Shown piece by piece: positions 44,214 through 55,889 of a stretch of DNA of 64,000 bases. The notes beneath the pieces are model-generated. The model had not been told where the DNA came from. It did no database searches and worked only from the letters and a program-made list of their open reading frames with translations. Each line of letters starts with the position of its first letter. The first letter of the stretch is position 1. The stretch comes from Heterobilharzia americana (taxonomy: Eukaryota > Platyhelminthes > Trematoda > Strigeidida > Schistosomatidae), in contig OX104134.1 in the NCBI GenBank assembly GCA_944470555.2, positions 116,554,701-116,618,700 of the forward strand. Direction: 5' to 3'. The translations under genes were made by a program, and so were the position numbers.

Positions 44214-44640
44214 TGCCACACTTCACAGTAGCATTCAGAGAACAAGAGAATAAGAAAGGCAGACATCGAAGTAGACAAAAATGTATGGGAAGAGGAGTTT
44301 TAAAATGAAGGTTAGCGGGGATACTGAAGGTTTAAAAGACGTCAAATAGTGAATAAATCTGTGCCACTGTGACCGAGTTTCAGCTATTTTACCAAGAGTC
44401 GTCAACCAATGATTCCTGTCGTCTTGGAGACTTAAAACAGGCAGTTTACACTTCCATACATGGCTCAGATCAGCAGTCGAACACTTCATCGGCTGGTACG
44501 ATGCCTTAGTTTGACCATGCTGAAGCCTTCTAATTCAACTTAATCCGACTTCCCTTAGCATGGCAACTCGAGGTGGGCTATAGTGGCTTGACATGCAAAG
44601 CACATGTTAAGGCCACGTCAGTCGTTGAAGCTTCACAACG
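44212..44640 (-). pseudogene. family B 3' end (second), truncated by the B/A junction
   Basis: The minus-strand frame 44489-44235 reads LSLQDDRNHWLTTLGKIAET, RSQWHRFIHYLTSF and so on, matching the RDxRNQWLETLGDMAQNRSQWRR ending of family B. The 3' tail is cut at 44212, whereas in the right copy (50922) it continues leftward through GCATCGGTTCAAGCTGCC. The first copy is therefore truncated by the rearrangement. Confidence 0.75.
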
Positions 44641-45125
44641 GTGGTCAAACACCTGAGACGTCTCATTTCCCCGACCGTTAGTGACCGTGTTTCACAAACA
44701 TTAAGTAAAACGGAGCAAGCTGCAGCGCAGTGCACCGAAAATCATAATAGGCAAATGAATACCACAGTGGTACTACACATGCCGCATTTAGAAGAAAGTC
44801 AAAGAAACTTTTTGTATCCTTGCAGACATTTCGTCAGTCACTGACTCACCATGGCTGAGCCAACTTCTCAGGTAAGTGTAGTGGTTAACACGCTTAACCA
44901 TTTCACACGTTCGACGAGACACGACTGAAGACCCAGTTGGTGAACAACAATTTGCATTTCACTGGGGAGAAACGTATCCCAAACACTCAAAAATCCCCAC
45001 TGAATGGGTTCATAAGACTGCATCTTATCGGCATTTTTACCTATGTCATCTGCTTGTCATAAATCTACGGAGAATCCTCCTGCAGACAACAATAAAGAGA
45101 CCTCCATAATCAAGCCTGTAATAAG

Positions 45126-45614
45126 ATTGAGGTCGGATGAAAAGTACCAGGTAAGATAAACAAGTCAATTGATGAGGTTGTGAACCTTCGTCGACTGAGA
45201 TGGCTTGGACATGTACTGCGTATGACGAGGCACCGCCAGCTACCTCGATACGCAATGTTAGGGGAAGTTGGATTATGTTAGGAGACGGTTCACAGTGGCC
45301 AGAACAAGATGTGACACCAGTTAATGAAGGTTCTTACTGTTGATCTCGATCGTGTGAGGGAGATGTAGACTACCTGACTGGGGTGCTTGAGACGAAAGGA
45401 ACCAGTGGTTGAGCGCTGACTCATGGTGAGATGGCTGCAAATCGGCCACAATGGTGCAGATGTATTCACTCCTTGACGTCTTCTAAAGCTTGATTATTCG
45501 CACCTACTAGCTAACTTTATCTTCCAACTGTGTGTGTATTCTCTCACAGCACTTTATCTCCTTTTATATCACCTATTTTCTATCCACCTGTTCTTTGTAT
45601 ACTGCTGTGAAGTG
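45126..45614 (+). pseudogene. family B 3' end, left arm of a 490-bp inverted repeat
   Basis: The plus strand encodes SIDEVVNLRRLRWLGHVLRM and then CRLPDWGA-like sequence, the C-terminal signature of SR3-like RTE proteins, followed by the 3' untranslated end. The reverse complement at 46514-47000 is almost identical, including the same stop codons. Shared mutations mean the arms arose by inverted duplication, not by two independent insertions. Confidence 0.85.
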
Positions 45615-46289
45615 ATGGTTGGAATTCATCTTATTTTAGATTTCAATTGTACGTGGATATGCGTAACACAATTCCAAATAATTATTATTTCCAATCATAC
45701 CGGGAATTGATTTTTTTTAATCTTCTTAGGTAAAACCCATGCCTTAACGTCTTTTTTGTAGATTAGATTGAGCATATTTGAGTGTTTTTTGAAAATACTC
45801 GTGACACACATTACATGTTTTCTGCTTACAGTGCACATTTCTCACAGTCGTAATTTGGGCGAGAATGAACTATTATATAAGATAGGCATTGAAATATCTC
45901 GTTGATAGTGTAAACTGACAAGTGACATATCTTAGTCTGACCACGTTTAACCTTCCTCTAAACTAAAACCTACTACTTCAGTTTACACTCTACGTCAAAA
46001 TATGTTAATATAAACCAACAATTGCTTGCAAGTTTTTTACATAAATCAGTGGGTCATACCTGTTTAGTGAAGATTGATGTTACCACAACCTAATTGTTCC
46101 AAACGTCAGTAGATTGACTGAAAGTCTACCTGTTAAGGGGGTAAATAGAGAAAAGACGAGTCTGGAAATGGACCAATCAAACTGCACTTTATGTTAATCA
46201 CATGAGTAGTTAGACAGATAAACGATCTACCAGCCAATCAATAATAATACCTAGAAACCGAACCATGCATATATTTATATATTCAATTT

Positions 46290-46480
46290 TGAGGTTTGTG
46301 GAGATTTATTGACTTCATATATTCACCATGGACTGACGTCAGTCGGAGAAACATTGGAAACCTGGGAGCACTAGACAGCAGCTGTTTCATCCCACTAGTA
46401 TGGAACTCCTCAGCAGTGCGCACCCATGACCACACCAGGGATCGCACCCAGGCGGACAGACAGATAAAATCAACTTAGAA
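46290..46480 (-). repeat. SINE-like dispersed repeat
   Basis: The reverse complement contains CCTGGGTGCGATCCC (B-box-like), then GTCATGGGTGCGCAC and TACTAG. The same order and spacing occur on the plus strand at 63405-63540 and in the duplicate at 52948-53138. The B-box-like motif suggests a tRNA-derived SINE, but the A box is unclear. It lies in the loop between the two inverted family B 3' ends. Confidence 0.55.
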
Positions 46481-46513
46481 CCTCGCACACACGTGCATCG
46501 GCTCAAGTTGCCA

Positions 46514-47000
46514 CACTTCACAGCAGTATACAAAGAACAGGTGGATAGAAAATAGGTGATATAAAAGGAGATAAAGTGCTGTGAGAGAATACACACACAG
46601 TTGGAAGATAAAGTTAGCTAGTAGGTGCGAATAATCAAGCTTTAGAAGACGTCAAGGAGTGAATACATCTGCACCATTGTGGCCGATTTGCAGCCATCTC
46701 ACCATGAGTCAGCGCTCAACCACTGGTTCCTTTCGTCTCAAGCACCCCAGTCAGGTAGTCTACATCTCCCTCACACGATCGAGATCAACAGTAAGAACCT
46801 TCATTAACTGGTGTCACATCTTGTTCTGGCCACTGTGAACCGTCTCCTAACATAATCCAACTTCCCCTAACATTGCGTATCGAGGTAGCTGGCGGTGCCT
46901 CGTCATACGCAGTACATGTCCAAGCCATCTCAGTCGACGAAGGTTCACAACCTCATCAATTGACTTGTTTATCTTACCTGGTACTTTTCATCTGACTTCA
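46514..47000 (-). repeat. right arm of the 490-bp inverted repeat
   Basis: Reverse complement of 45126-45614 with near identity. It is at the same time the natural 3' end of the family B element 46490-50166. The loop between the arms is about 900 bases and holds the SINE-like repeat. The pair is duplicated at 51836-52324 and about 53172-53658. Confidence 0.9.
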
Positions 47001-48060
47001 ACATAGCTAACACGGTGATCGCACTAGACGCAAGAAATGCTACGAAGACACCTATAGTCAAAACCCTGCAACTGCTTTATGCCTTCTACTTTCAGCGGCT
47101 GTCACAGTCATGCAAAAGGATGGAAGAGACTGTAGTGCAGTATACTAGTGTTTTGGTTTATAATTTCATATCTTTCCGGTTCGGGCCACAGGTGACACAA
47201 GTTGGGAAATGTCAAACAGGCCTTCTGTATCTGAAGATGAGATTTCGTCAGCAACCAATTCATTCGAGGTGATGTGGCTTCTAATGTAAGTGAACTGGTT
47301 GACAGATTCTACTGCTTCACTCCTCTTCAGTAAACTGGGAGTACTTGCAGTAAACCAGTCCTGGAGCATCATCTTACATTTGACATGTGCGAGACGCGTG
47401 CTACCCAAACATAATCGGATTTCTGGTCAACGCTCTCAGAAGGCCCTGCATTGCATCAGCGTCTTCACCCTGAAGAACAATATCGTTTGCATAGTCCAAG
47501 CCAACCAAATGAACTCCAGGGAGTAGGTGAATCATTTTGGAGTCAGACGTACCAAAGGTTGTGTTGATTAGTACGTTTATGACGAAGTTAAATAGGAATG
47601 GGGACAGTGAATATCATTTTTGAATACCCGTAGTTACTGTCAGTTCTAAAGACAACCCTCCATAAACCCTAACACGGATTCATAACTCCAGTAGAGAGCT
47701 TTGATTAGCATTATGTACTTGTTCGATACTCCCTTCCCTGCTAGACATTTTCACAATACCTCATAGTCAACGGAGTCAAATACCGCCTTCAGATCGAGAA
47801 ATATGACAAATATTGCGCACTGACCGGTAGATATGTCTCTATTTCAGAACTTGTCTGAGGCTTAAAGTATGATCGATGCATTGTCATCCGTTTCACGTCT
47901 GAAACCTGTCTAGTTTTCTCGAGTTTGCTGTTCTCGAGCTTCATGTAGGCATCGGATAACTATAAATCCTAGTATTGTAGGTGAGATATTGGTCAAACTG
48001 ATTCCCTCATGGTTGTCAAAAAAGACTTATTTCCTTTATTATAAACTAGGATGATCAGTG
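46780..48060 (-). pseudogene. family B reverse transcriptase and C-terminal domain
   Basis: The minus strand reads FFDNHEGISLTNISPTILGF (fingers), then a degraded KAAFDSVD-like motif A near 47785, then SPFLFNFVINVLI, and LPGVHLVGLDYANDIVLQGE in which the catalytic YADD is YAND (near 47490). LVNQFTYIRSHI-like and WLGHVLRM-like blocks follow to the left. At least five stops or frame changes interrupt it. An active version would polymerise DNA from element RNA at a nicked target. Confidence 0.85.
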
Positions 48061-48879
48061 AAGTGCACCAGTGTGGTGGCGTGACATCTGATTCCTATAC
48101 ACAACCTAGTACCTCCGTCGTTCTAATCAGCAATCCTTCACCTGCATACTTGACATACTTGACAAACTATCAGGTCCCGATGCTTTCCATCGTTTCAGGT
48201 TCAATACATCCATCTCAACTTCAAAGAGAGTTGGAAGACCAATATCCACATCCCAATCAGGCCCAGGTTGGATGCTGGACAACTGATGCGTTGCTATCAG
48301 CCAGTTGACTGTGCTTCATAATGGTTGGCTAACCTTGTAGACACTTGTCATGAGAGGTTATCAGTGTCCCTTCCTTTTCGTGGATAGTTTCACTCACCAT
48401 CGTCTTCTTCTTGCTAGCATTCTTGATAAGCCTAAGTAGTCGCCGAGTGTTACCCAACGCTGATACTTTTTCCATCTCTCTCACTCTAGCCACCCACCAG
48501 TGCTAATTATCGACTCAAGGACTCTTGGTCATTATACTTTCAAGTTGCTTTCGCAGCTGGAATCAGTCTTCTCGGATAAATCAATTTGGATGACGTTGCG
48601 GATGACGTTTGCTAACCTTCGGTTGTAGGTTATCAACTTTCTCTACCGCTGTTCCTACAGCACACTCAATATCACGCCAGGTTTCCTCAGGATGAGGATA
48701 CTGCCAGGTTCAGATAAATGACTAGCTAAAGTCTCTCTTAATGCGTTCTTTGCACCCTCTGCTTCCAATTGAATATAGGTGGGTTTTACTATCACGAGCC
48801 CATACTAGTGTGTAAATAGAGTCCAAACAGGTCTCCAGAAACAGCGGCAATCTCCCACCGATGGCTTATAGTAATGTGA

Positions 48880-49610
48880 TCTACCTGAGTCCATTGTTGG
48901 CTTGAAGTCGTGGACAGCATGTGAGACAATGTCGCCCCTGATGCCTGAATTTAGTGCTAGTCAGAAACCAGAGGTTGTCGGAAAAAAAAATGCAACAGAT
49001 GATCACTATTGTCAATTCGTTAGCATAGGATTCCGTTGGTACCTCCTAAATGCCTCTCTGGCTCGTTTACTTCAGCTTCCTCACTTTAGCGATAAAGTCA
49101 CCTGCCATTATGACTATATCTGAGAGTTTTGATTTGCAAAGTTGACAGATTCTCATCGACTTTATCCTTGGCATCATCCGAACTGCAATCGGTAGATGTG
49201 TAAGCTGAGATTACGAGTATGCATCGCCTCGTTTCACGATCCTTCCTAGTCCTTACAGACCAATTCAGTCAAACAGGACATAGATGGCTGTTTACTGGTA
49301 TCCAGTCGAGAAGCATACTTTCTGCTATACGAGTCAATGCTATGTCTACACCAGCGAGTCCACAAGAGCTAGCGACTGGGTCTCCGCATAATCGTAAGAT
49401 GAATTCTGAAGATTCACTATGGCCAGATGAAGTCAATTTGATAAACACACTTGGGTCCTGTATAGGTGTCATGGAGACAGCATAAATATATGGCTAGAAG
49501 TTACAAGGTTCTGGCGAGCGATAATTGCTGTCCGATTTGAAATAGAATTCGGACGGTGAAAGCTCCAATATGTAACCGATGGCGGGGTCTTATGAGACTA
49601 GGAACGAAGT
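48880..49610 (-). pseudogene. family B endonuclease
   Basis: The minus strand begins with RLHIGAFTVRILFQIGQQLS near 49575, the usual EN opening (LRIGAFNVRTL). Frame 49472-49269 gives SSEFILRLCGDPVASSCGLA, GVDIALTRIAESMLLDWIPV. DIVIMAGDFIAKV near 49100 shows the catalytic GDFNA box changed to GDFIA. QQWTQVDHITISHRW near 48890 is the TQIDHI block. The order is complete but frame breaks make it non-functional. Confidence 0.85.
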
Positions 49611-50166
49611 TTCGATGACTTTGAATGTTGGCAACGGTTGCAGAGTGAGGGGTTGGGTGAGACGTAGCAGGCTTAATTTTAGTATCAGGAGGTGAAAGCA
49701 AAGAAGGAAACATGGTCAAGCATGCTAGGTTATTTTTGATTGGGTCTTGTGTACTACTGGGAGCGTGTTGGCGGTTGACACTTCCCGGCTGGCCACTCCT
49801 TGGAAGGCTATTTCTTTTGATGGTACTTGACAGATTAAAAGGTTTCTCTGACCATATAGCCCGTAGGGCATCTGCTTGAGGTCCAGTTGTTTTAAGGCCG
49901 GATAAAGGGAATCCATAATACCGGCATCGGAAGGTCATGGGGCAGGGAGGAGTGTGCTATTTATGGGACAAAACTTTATTAACCACCCCATCTTCCGTTT
50001 AGAAGGTGGCATCAGTGTAGCACTGCTGGTCATTCAAAGGAAACACATCGCTGCTGTGACATTTCATGCAGAAAACAGCAGTACGACTTCGCCTTCAGAC
50101 CCTTATCACGGTGTAGTAATTTACACCACAACGGCAGCCGTTTTTCATCTTACCATTATCCCACAG
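49611..50166 (-). other. family B 5' untranslated region
   Basis: This stretch aligns with about 60330-60880 upstream of the other minus-strand family B copy. Shared blocks include the segment around AACAGCAGTACGACTTCGC(C/T)C and AGACC near 50076-50103. Open frames here (for example 49938-49501) extend into the endonuclease but their upstream part is Pro/Ser-rich and probably untranslated. Confidence 0.6.
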
Positions 50167-50167
50167 A

Positions 50168-50541
50168 CCTTTATAATAAACGAAATAAGTCTTTTTTGAC
50201 AACCATGAGGGAATCAGTTTGACCAATATCTCACCTACAATACTAGGATTTATAGTTATCCGATGCCTAAATGAAGCTCGAGAACAGCAAACTCGAGAAA
50301 ACTAGACAGGTTTCAGACGTGAAACGGATGACAATGCATCGATCATACTTTAAGCCTCAGACAAGTTCTGAAATAGAGACATATCTACCGGTCAGTGCGC
50401 AATATTGTCATATTCTCGATCTGAAGGCGGTATTTGACTCCGTTGACTATGAGGTATTGTGAAAATGTCTAGCAGGGAAGAGAGTATCGAACAAGTACAT
50501 AATGCTAATCAAAGCTCTCTACTGGAGTTATGAATCCGTGT
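50168..50541 (+). repeat. inverted copy of part of the family B RT
   Basis: Close to the exact reverse complement of 47672-48048. It encodes the same FFDNHEGISLTNISP fingers and the motif A block LKAVFDSVDYEVL, here readable in one short frame (50271-50462). It starts exactly where the 5' untranslated region of the neighbouring family B copy ends, so the junction looks like a foldback rearrangement. Confidence 0.85.
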
Positions 50542-50921
50542 AGGTCGTCGGGTTGTTGTGGTATGCAAGCGTGACCACCAAGTCAAGGTATCAGCTATCG
50601 GTCTGGTCGGGTCGCTTCTCAGTTCTCTGAGTTAAGATCATGTTTTAATCTTGCCACCCATAACCTTTCTCTAGCCTAAACATACTTTATCCACCAATGT
50701 GTGACGAGGCAGATGATGACCAGGCATGCTTAACATGTCCAAGCTGCCTCAGTCGTAGTAGCTTAACAGCCTCAACAAATGACTTTCCTTTCCTCCAAAA
50801 AATCTACACCTAACTTATGCTTTACTGACATGGTGACACCACGACACTACATATCCTACGAAAACAACGGCCAGTTAGAAAAAGTCGGCGTAGGACCTAT
50901 CACACACATGCATCGGTTCAA
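50542..50921. other. no recognisable gene; includes the 3' tail of a family B copy
   Basis: The right end (about 50860-50921) continues the minus-strand family B 3' end of block A' with GCATCGGTTCAAGC, as in other copies. The middle part near 50690-50780 resembles the degraded GHVLRM segment of the same family. Nothing else is identified. Confidence 0.45.
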
Positions 50922-51835
50922 GCTGCCACACTTCACAGTAGCATTCAGAGAACAAGAGAATAAGAAAGGCAGACATCGAAGTAGACAAAAATGTATGGGA
51001 AGAGGAGTTTTAAAATGAAGGTTAGCGGGGATACTGAAGGTTTAAAAGACGTCAAATAGTGAATAAATCTGTGCCACTGTGACCGAGTTTCAGCTATTTT
51101 ACCAAGAGTCGTCAACCAATGATTCCTGTCGTCTTGGAGACTTAAAACAGGCAGTTTACACTTCCATACATGGCTCAGATCAGCAGTCGAACACTTCATC
51201 GGCTGGTACGATGCCTTAGTTTGACCATGCTGAAGCCTTCTAATTCAACTTAATCCGACTTCCCTTAGCATGGCAACTCGAGGTGGGCTATAGTGGCTTG
51301 ACATGCAAAGCACATGTTAAGGCCACGTCAGTCGTTGAAGCTTCACAACGGTGGTCAAACACCTGAGACGTCTCATTTCCCCGACCGTTAGTGACCGTGT
51401 TTCACAAACATTAAGTAAAACGGAGCAAGCTGCAGCGCAGTGCACCGAAAATCATAATAGGCAAATGAATACCACAGTGGTACTACACATGCCGCATTTA
51501 GAAGAAAGTCAAAGAAACTTTTTGTATCCTTGCAGACATTTCGTCAGTCACTGACTCACCATGGCTGAGCCAACTTCTCAGGTAAGTGTAGTGGTTAACA
51601 CGCTTAACCATTTCACACGTTCGACGAGACACGACTGAAGACCCAGTTGGTGAACAACAATTTGCATTTCACTGGGGAGAAACGTATCCCAAACACTCAA
51701 AAATCCCCACTGAATGGGTTCATAAGACTGCATCTTATCGGCATTTTTACCTATGTCATCTGCTTGTCATAAATCTACGGAGAATCCTCCTGCAGACAAC
51801 AATAAAGAGACCTCCATAATCAAGCCTGTAATAAG

Positions 51836-52324
51836 ATTGAGGTCGGATGAAAAGTACCAGGTAAGATAAACAAGTCAATTGATGAGGTTGTGAACCTTCG
51901 TCGACTGAGATGGCTTGGACATGTACTGCGTATGACGAGGCACCGCCAGCTACCTCGATACGCAATGTTAGGGGAAGTTGGATTATGTTAGGAGACGGTT
52001 CACAGTGGCCAGAACAAGATGTGACACCAGTTAATGAAGGTTCTTACTGTTGATCTCGATCGTGTGAGGGAGATGTAGACTACCTGACTGGGGTGCTTGA
52101 GACGAAAGGAACCAGTGGTTGAGCGCTGACTCATGGTGAGATGGCTGCAAATCGGCCACAATGGTGCAGATGTATTCACTCCTTGACGTCTTCTAAAGCT
52201 TGATTATTCGCACCTACTAGCTAACTTTATCTTCCAACTGTGTGTGTATTCTCTCACAGCACTTTATCTCCTTTTATATCACCTATTTTCTATCCACCTG
52301 TTCTTTGTATACTGCTGTGAAGTG
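51836..52324 (+). pseudogene. family B 3' end, left inverted-repeat arm in block A'
   Basis: Same sequence as 45126-45614, encoding the RRLRWLGHVLRM signature on the plus strand and the same stops. It pairs with 53172-53658. Confidence 0.85.
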
Positions 52325-52947
52325 ATGGTTGGAATTCATCTTATTTTAGATTTCAATTGTACGTGGATATGCGTAACAAAATTCCAAATAATTATTATTT
52401 CCAATCATACCGGGAATTGATTTTTTTTAATCTTCTTAGGTAAAACCCATGCCTTAACGTCTTTTTTGTAGATTAGATTGAGCATATTTGAGTGTTTTTT
52501 GAAAATACTCGTGACACACATTACATGTTTTCTGCTTACAGTGCACATTTCTCACAGTCGTAATTTGGGCGAGAATGAACTATTATATCTTAGTCTGACC
52601 ACGTTTAACCTTCCTCTAAACTAAAACCTACTACTTCAGTTTACACTCTACGTCAAAATATGTTAATATAAACCAACAATTGCTTGCAAGTTTTTTACAT
52701 AAATCAGTGGGTCATACCTGTTTAGTGAAGATTGATGTTACCACAACCTAATTGTTCCAAACGTCAGTAGATTGACTGAAAGTCTACCTGTTAAGGGGGT
52801 AAATAGAGAAAAGACGAGTCTGGAAATGGACCAATCAAACTGCACTTTATGTTAATCACACGAGTAGTTAGACAGATAAACGATCTACCAGCCAATCAAT
52901 AATAATACCTAGAAACCGAACCATGCATATATTTATATATTCAATTT

Positions 52948-53138
52948 TGAGGTTTGTGGAGATTTATTGACTTCATATATTCACCATGGACTGACGTCAG
53001 TCGGAGAAACATTGGAAACCTGGGAGCACTAGACAGCAGCTGTTTCATCCCACTAGTATGGAACTCCTCAGCAGTGCGCACCCATGACCACACCAGGGAT
53101 CGCACCCAGGCGGACAGACAGATAAAATCAACTTAGAA
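52948..53138 (-). repeat. SINE-like dispersed repeat in block A'
   Basis: Duplicate of 46290-46480, carrying the same B-box-like motif and GTCATGGGTGCGCAC on the minus strand. It arose by the block duplication, not by separate insertion. Confidence 0.55.
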
Positions 53139-53147
53139 CCTCGCACA

Positions 53148-55015
53148 CACGTGCATCGGCTCAAGTTGCCACACTTCACAGCAGTATACAAAGAACAGGT
53201 GGATAGAAAATAGGTGATATAAAAGGAGATAAAGTGCTGTGAGAGAATACACACACAGTTGGAAGATAAAGTTAGCTAGTAGGTGCGAATAATCAAGCTT
53301 TAGAAGACGTCAAGGAGTGAATACATCTGCACCATTGTGGCCGATTTGCAGCCATCTCACCATGAGTCAGCGCTCAACCACTGGTTCCTTTCGTCTCAAG
53401 CACCCCAGTCAGGTAGTCTACATCTCCCTCACACGATCGAGATCAACAGTAAGAACCTTCATTAACTGGTGTCACATCTTGTTCTGGCCACTGTGAACCG
53501 TCTCCTAACATAATCCAACTTCCCCTAACATTGCGTATCGAGGTAGCTGGCGGTGCCTCGTCATACGCAGTACATGTCCAAGCCATCTCAGTCGACGAAG
53601 GTTCACAACCTCATCAATTGACTTGTTTATCTTACCTGGTACTTTTCATCTGACTTCAACATAGCTAACACGGTGATCGCACTAGACGCAAGAAATGCTA
53701 CGAAGACACCTATAGTCAAAACCCTGCAACTGCTTTATGCCTTCTACTTTCAGCGGCTGTCACAGTCATGCAAAAGGATGGAAGAGACTGTAGTGCAGTA
53801 TACTAGTGTTTTGGTTTATAATTTCATATCTTTCCGGTTCGGGCCACAGGTGACACAAGTTGGGAAATGTCAAACAGGCCTTCTGTATCTGAAGATGAGA
53901 TTTCGTCAGCAACCAATTCATTCGAGGTGATGTGGCTTCTAATGTAAGTGAACTGGTTGACAGATTCTACTGCTTCACTCCTCTTCAGTAAACTGGGAGT
54001 ACTTGCAGTAAACCAGTCCTGGAGCATCATCTTACATTTGACATGTGCGAGACGCGTGCTACCCAAACATAATCGGATTTCTGGTCAACGCTCTCAGAAG
54101 GCCCTGCATTGCATCAGCGTCTTCACCCTGAAGAACAATATCGTTTGCATAGTCCAAGCCAACCAAATGAACTCCAGGGAGTAGGTGAATCATTTTGGAG
54201 TCAGACGTACCAAAGGTTGTGTTGATTAGTACGTTTATGACGAAGTTAAATAGGAATGGGGACAGTGAATATCATTTTTGAATACCCGTAGTTACTGTCA
54301 GTTCTAAAGACAACCCTCCATAAACCCTAACACGGATTCATAACTCCAGTAGAGAGCTTTGATTAGCATTATGTACTTGTTCGATACTCCCTTCCCTGCT
54401 AGACATTTTCACAATACCTCATAGTCAACGGAGTCAAATACCGCCTTCAGATCGAGAAATATGACAAATATTGCGCACTGACCGGTAGATATGTCTCTAT
54501 TTCAGAACTTGTCTGAGGCTTAAAGTATGATCGATGCATTGTCATCCGTTTCACGTCTGAAACCTGTCTAGTTTTCTCGAGTTTGCTGTTCTCGAGCTTC
54601 ATGTAGGCATCGGATAACTATAAATCCTAGTATTGTAGGTGAGATATTGGTCAAACTGATTCCCTCATGGTTGTCAAAAAAGACTTATTTCCTTTATTAT
54701 AAACTAGGATGATCAGTGAAGTGCACCAGTGTGGTGGCGTGACATCTGATTCCTATACACAACCTAGTACCTCCGTCGTTCTAATCAGCAATCCTTCACC
54801 TGCATACTTGACATACTTGACAAACTATCAGGTCCCGATGCTTTCCATCGTTTCAGGTTCAATACATCCATCTCAACTTCAAAGAGAGTTGGAAGACCAA
54901 TATCCACATCCCAATCAGGCCCAGGTTGGATGCTGGACAACTGATGCGTTGCTATCAGCCAGTTGACTGTGCTTCATAATGGTTTGGCTAACCTTGTAGA
55001 CACTTGTCATGAGAG
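53148..55015 (-). pseudogene. family B RT and 3' end, truncated copy in block A'
   Basis: Matches 46490-48356. The RT fingers, degraded motif A, YANDIV box (near 54148) and C-terminal domain are all present with the same mutations. At 55015 the element is cut in the linker and joins block B', unlike the left copy, which reads on into the endonuclease. The EN half is therefore missing here. Confidence 0.85.
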
Positions 55016-55889
55016 ACTTCATTGACTGGTGTCACATCTTGTTCTGGCCACTGTGAACCGTCTCCTAACATAATCCAACTTCCCCTGGCAGGGAATGTCT
55101 AAATAGGCGTTGCTGGTTCAGCATGCACAACAACACGTAGTTGTGGTTGATATATCATAATGATAAAATATAGTTACGAACTTGTTCGAGCTGAATTCTC
55201 AGAGTGGACCAACACAGTTTCATTCAGAAATTGCAACGAATTTATTGGTGATCAAATTTCTTTGGCTGAGTGCAGGAACGTTTTGTTGCTGTTTGTTTCC
55301 ATCGCCTATTAAGTCTGCTTGGTTACGTGTGTAAACCACTTCACTGTCTTGACCTGAAGGTCAGTATTCCACTCCGTCGACGAAGATGTCCTATCATAGC
55401 ATCTCAATAACGAAGGGAGTTTCAGGTGAGCACGTCGCTCTGTTGAAGGCTTTTTTCCGAACAGCTGGGGGCATCTGAGCCTCTGATAAGGTATCAGGTG
55501 ATTTGTATATTTTGCATGGTATCCTTCAAGAATGTTAACTCTCACTTCTTTTACTTAATTTTGTTAATTCCTGGACAATGATGGTTTTCTTGTCTACATA
55601 TTACTCTACATGGCGGATTTTATCATCAATGAATCCGAAGTAGATCTAAGGTACTCAGCAGACGATCTAGTTCTGTTATATGAAGATGCAGTTTTCGGAA
55701 ACGTTGAGTAACATTTGAACAATAATCGAGATGTGTTTGTCTCCTCCCAAATGCAAGTTGTTGTTCCAGTAGTGGTCTGCGTTGATGCCTAGTCTAACAG
55801 GGCGGAGTATAATGGTTGGATGGGTTTTCTGATTCACTCACCTGAGAAGTCGGACCAGTTGCATTGGGTCAGTGACCGACGAAAAATGC
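55012..55889. repeat. duplicated block B' (right copy)
   Basis: Near-identical to 43334-44213 with a few single-base changes. It begins abruptly inside a family B 3' region at GAGACTTCATTGACTGG and ends at GAAAAATGC, beyond which the sequence is unique. It contains the RT palm fragment on plus at about 55603-55889. Confidence 0.92.

Larger units (their letters stand above)
44212..48356. repeat. duplicated block A (left copy)
   Basis: About 4.1 kb nearly identical to 50922-55015 in the same orientation. The offset changes from 6710 to 6658 because of a 52-base stretch near 45875-45930 that is missing from the right copy. Block A contains three 3' ends and the RT half of family B. Its left edge joins block B with only a two-base overlap (GC). 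Confidence 0.93.
46490..50166 (-). mobile_element. RTE (SR3/Perere-3-like, family B), near full-length degenerate copy
   Basis: On the minus strand, from about 50166 to 46490: 5' untranslated region, endonuclease (about 49610-48880), linker (about 48880-48060), RT (about 48060-47100), RTE C-terminal domain (about 47000-46780) and 3' end. The order and total length (3.7 kb) fit a complete RTE element. Stops and frameshifts are frequent. The boundary of the duplicated block A at 48356 lies inside it, and the reading of the linker is continuous across that point, so this arrangement is original. Confidence 0.85.
50922..55015. repeat. duplicated block A' (right copy)
   Basis: About 4.09 kb, near-identical to 44212-48356. 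It contains the same features: a family B 3' end on minus (50922-51350), inverted repeat arms (51836-52324 and 53172-53658), a SINE-like repeat (52948-53138) and the 3' half of a family B RT on minus (53148-55015, YAND box near 54148). It lacks 52 bases present near 45875-45930. It ends at an AGAG overlap with block B' at 55012-55015. Confidence 0.93.

Noticed and set aside
45046..45255. 69-residue minus frame repeated at 51756-51965
   Set aside because: Antisense to the family B C-terminal domain carrying RRLRWLGHVLRM on the plus strand; duplicated with block A.
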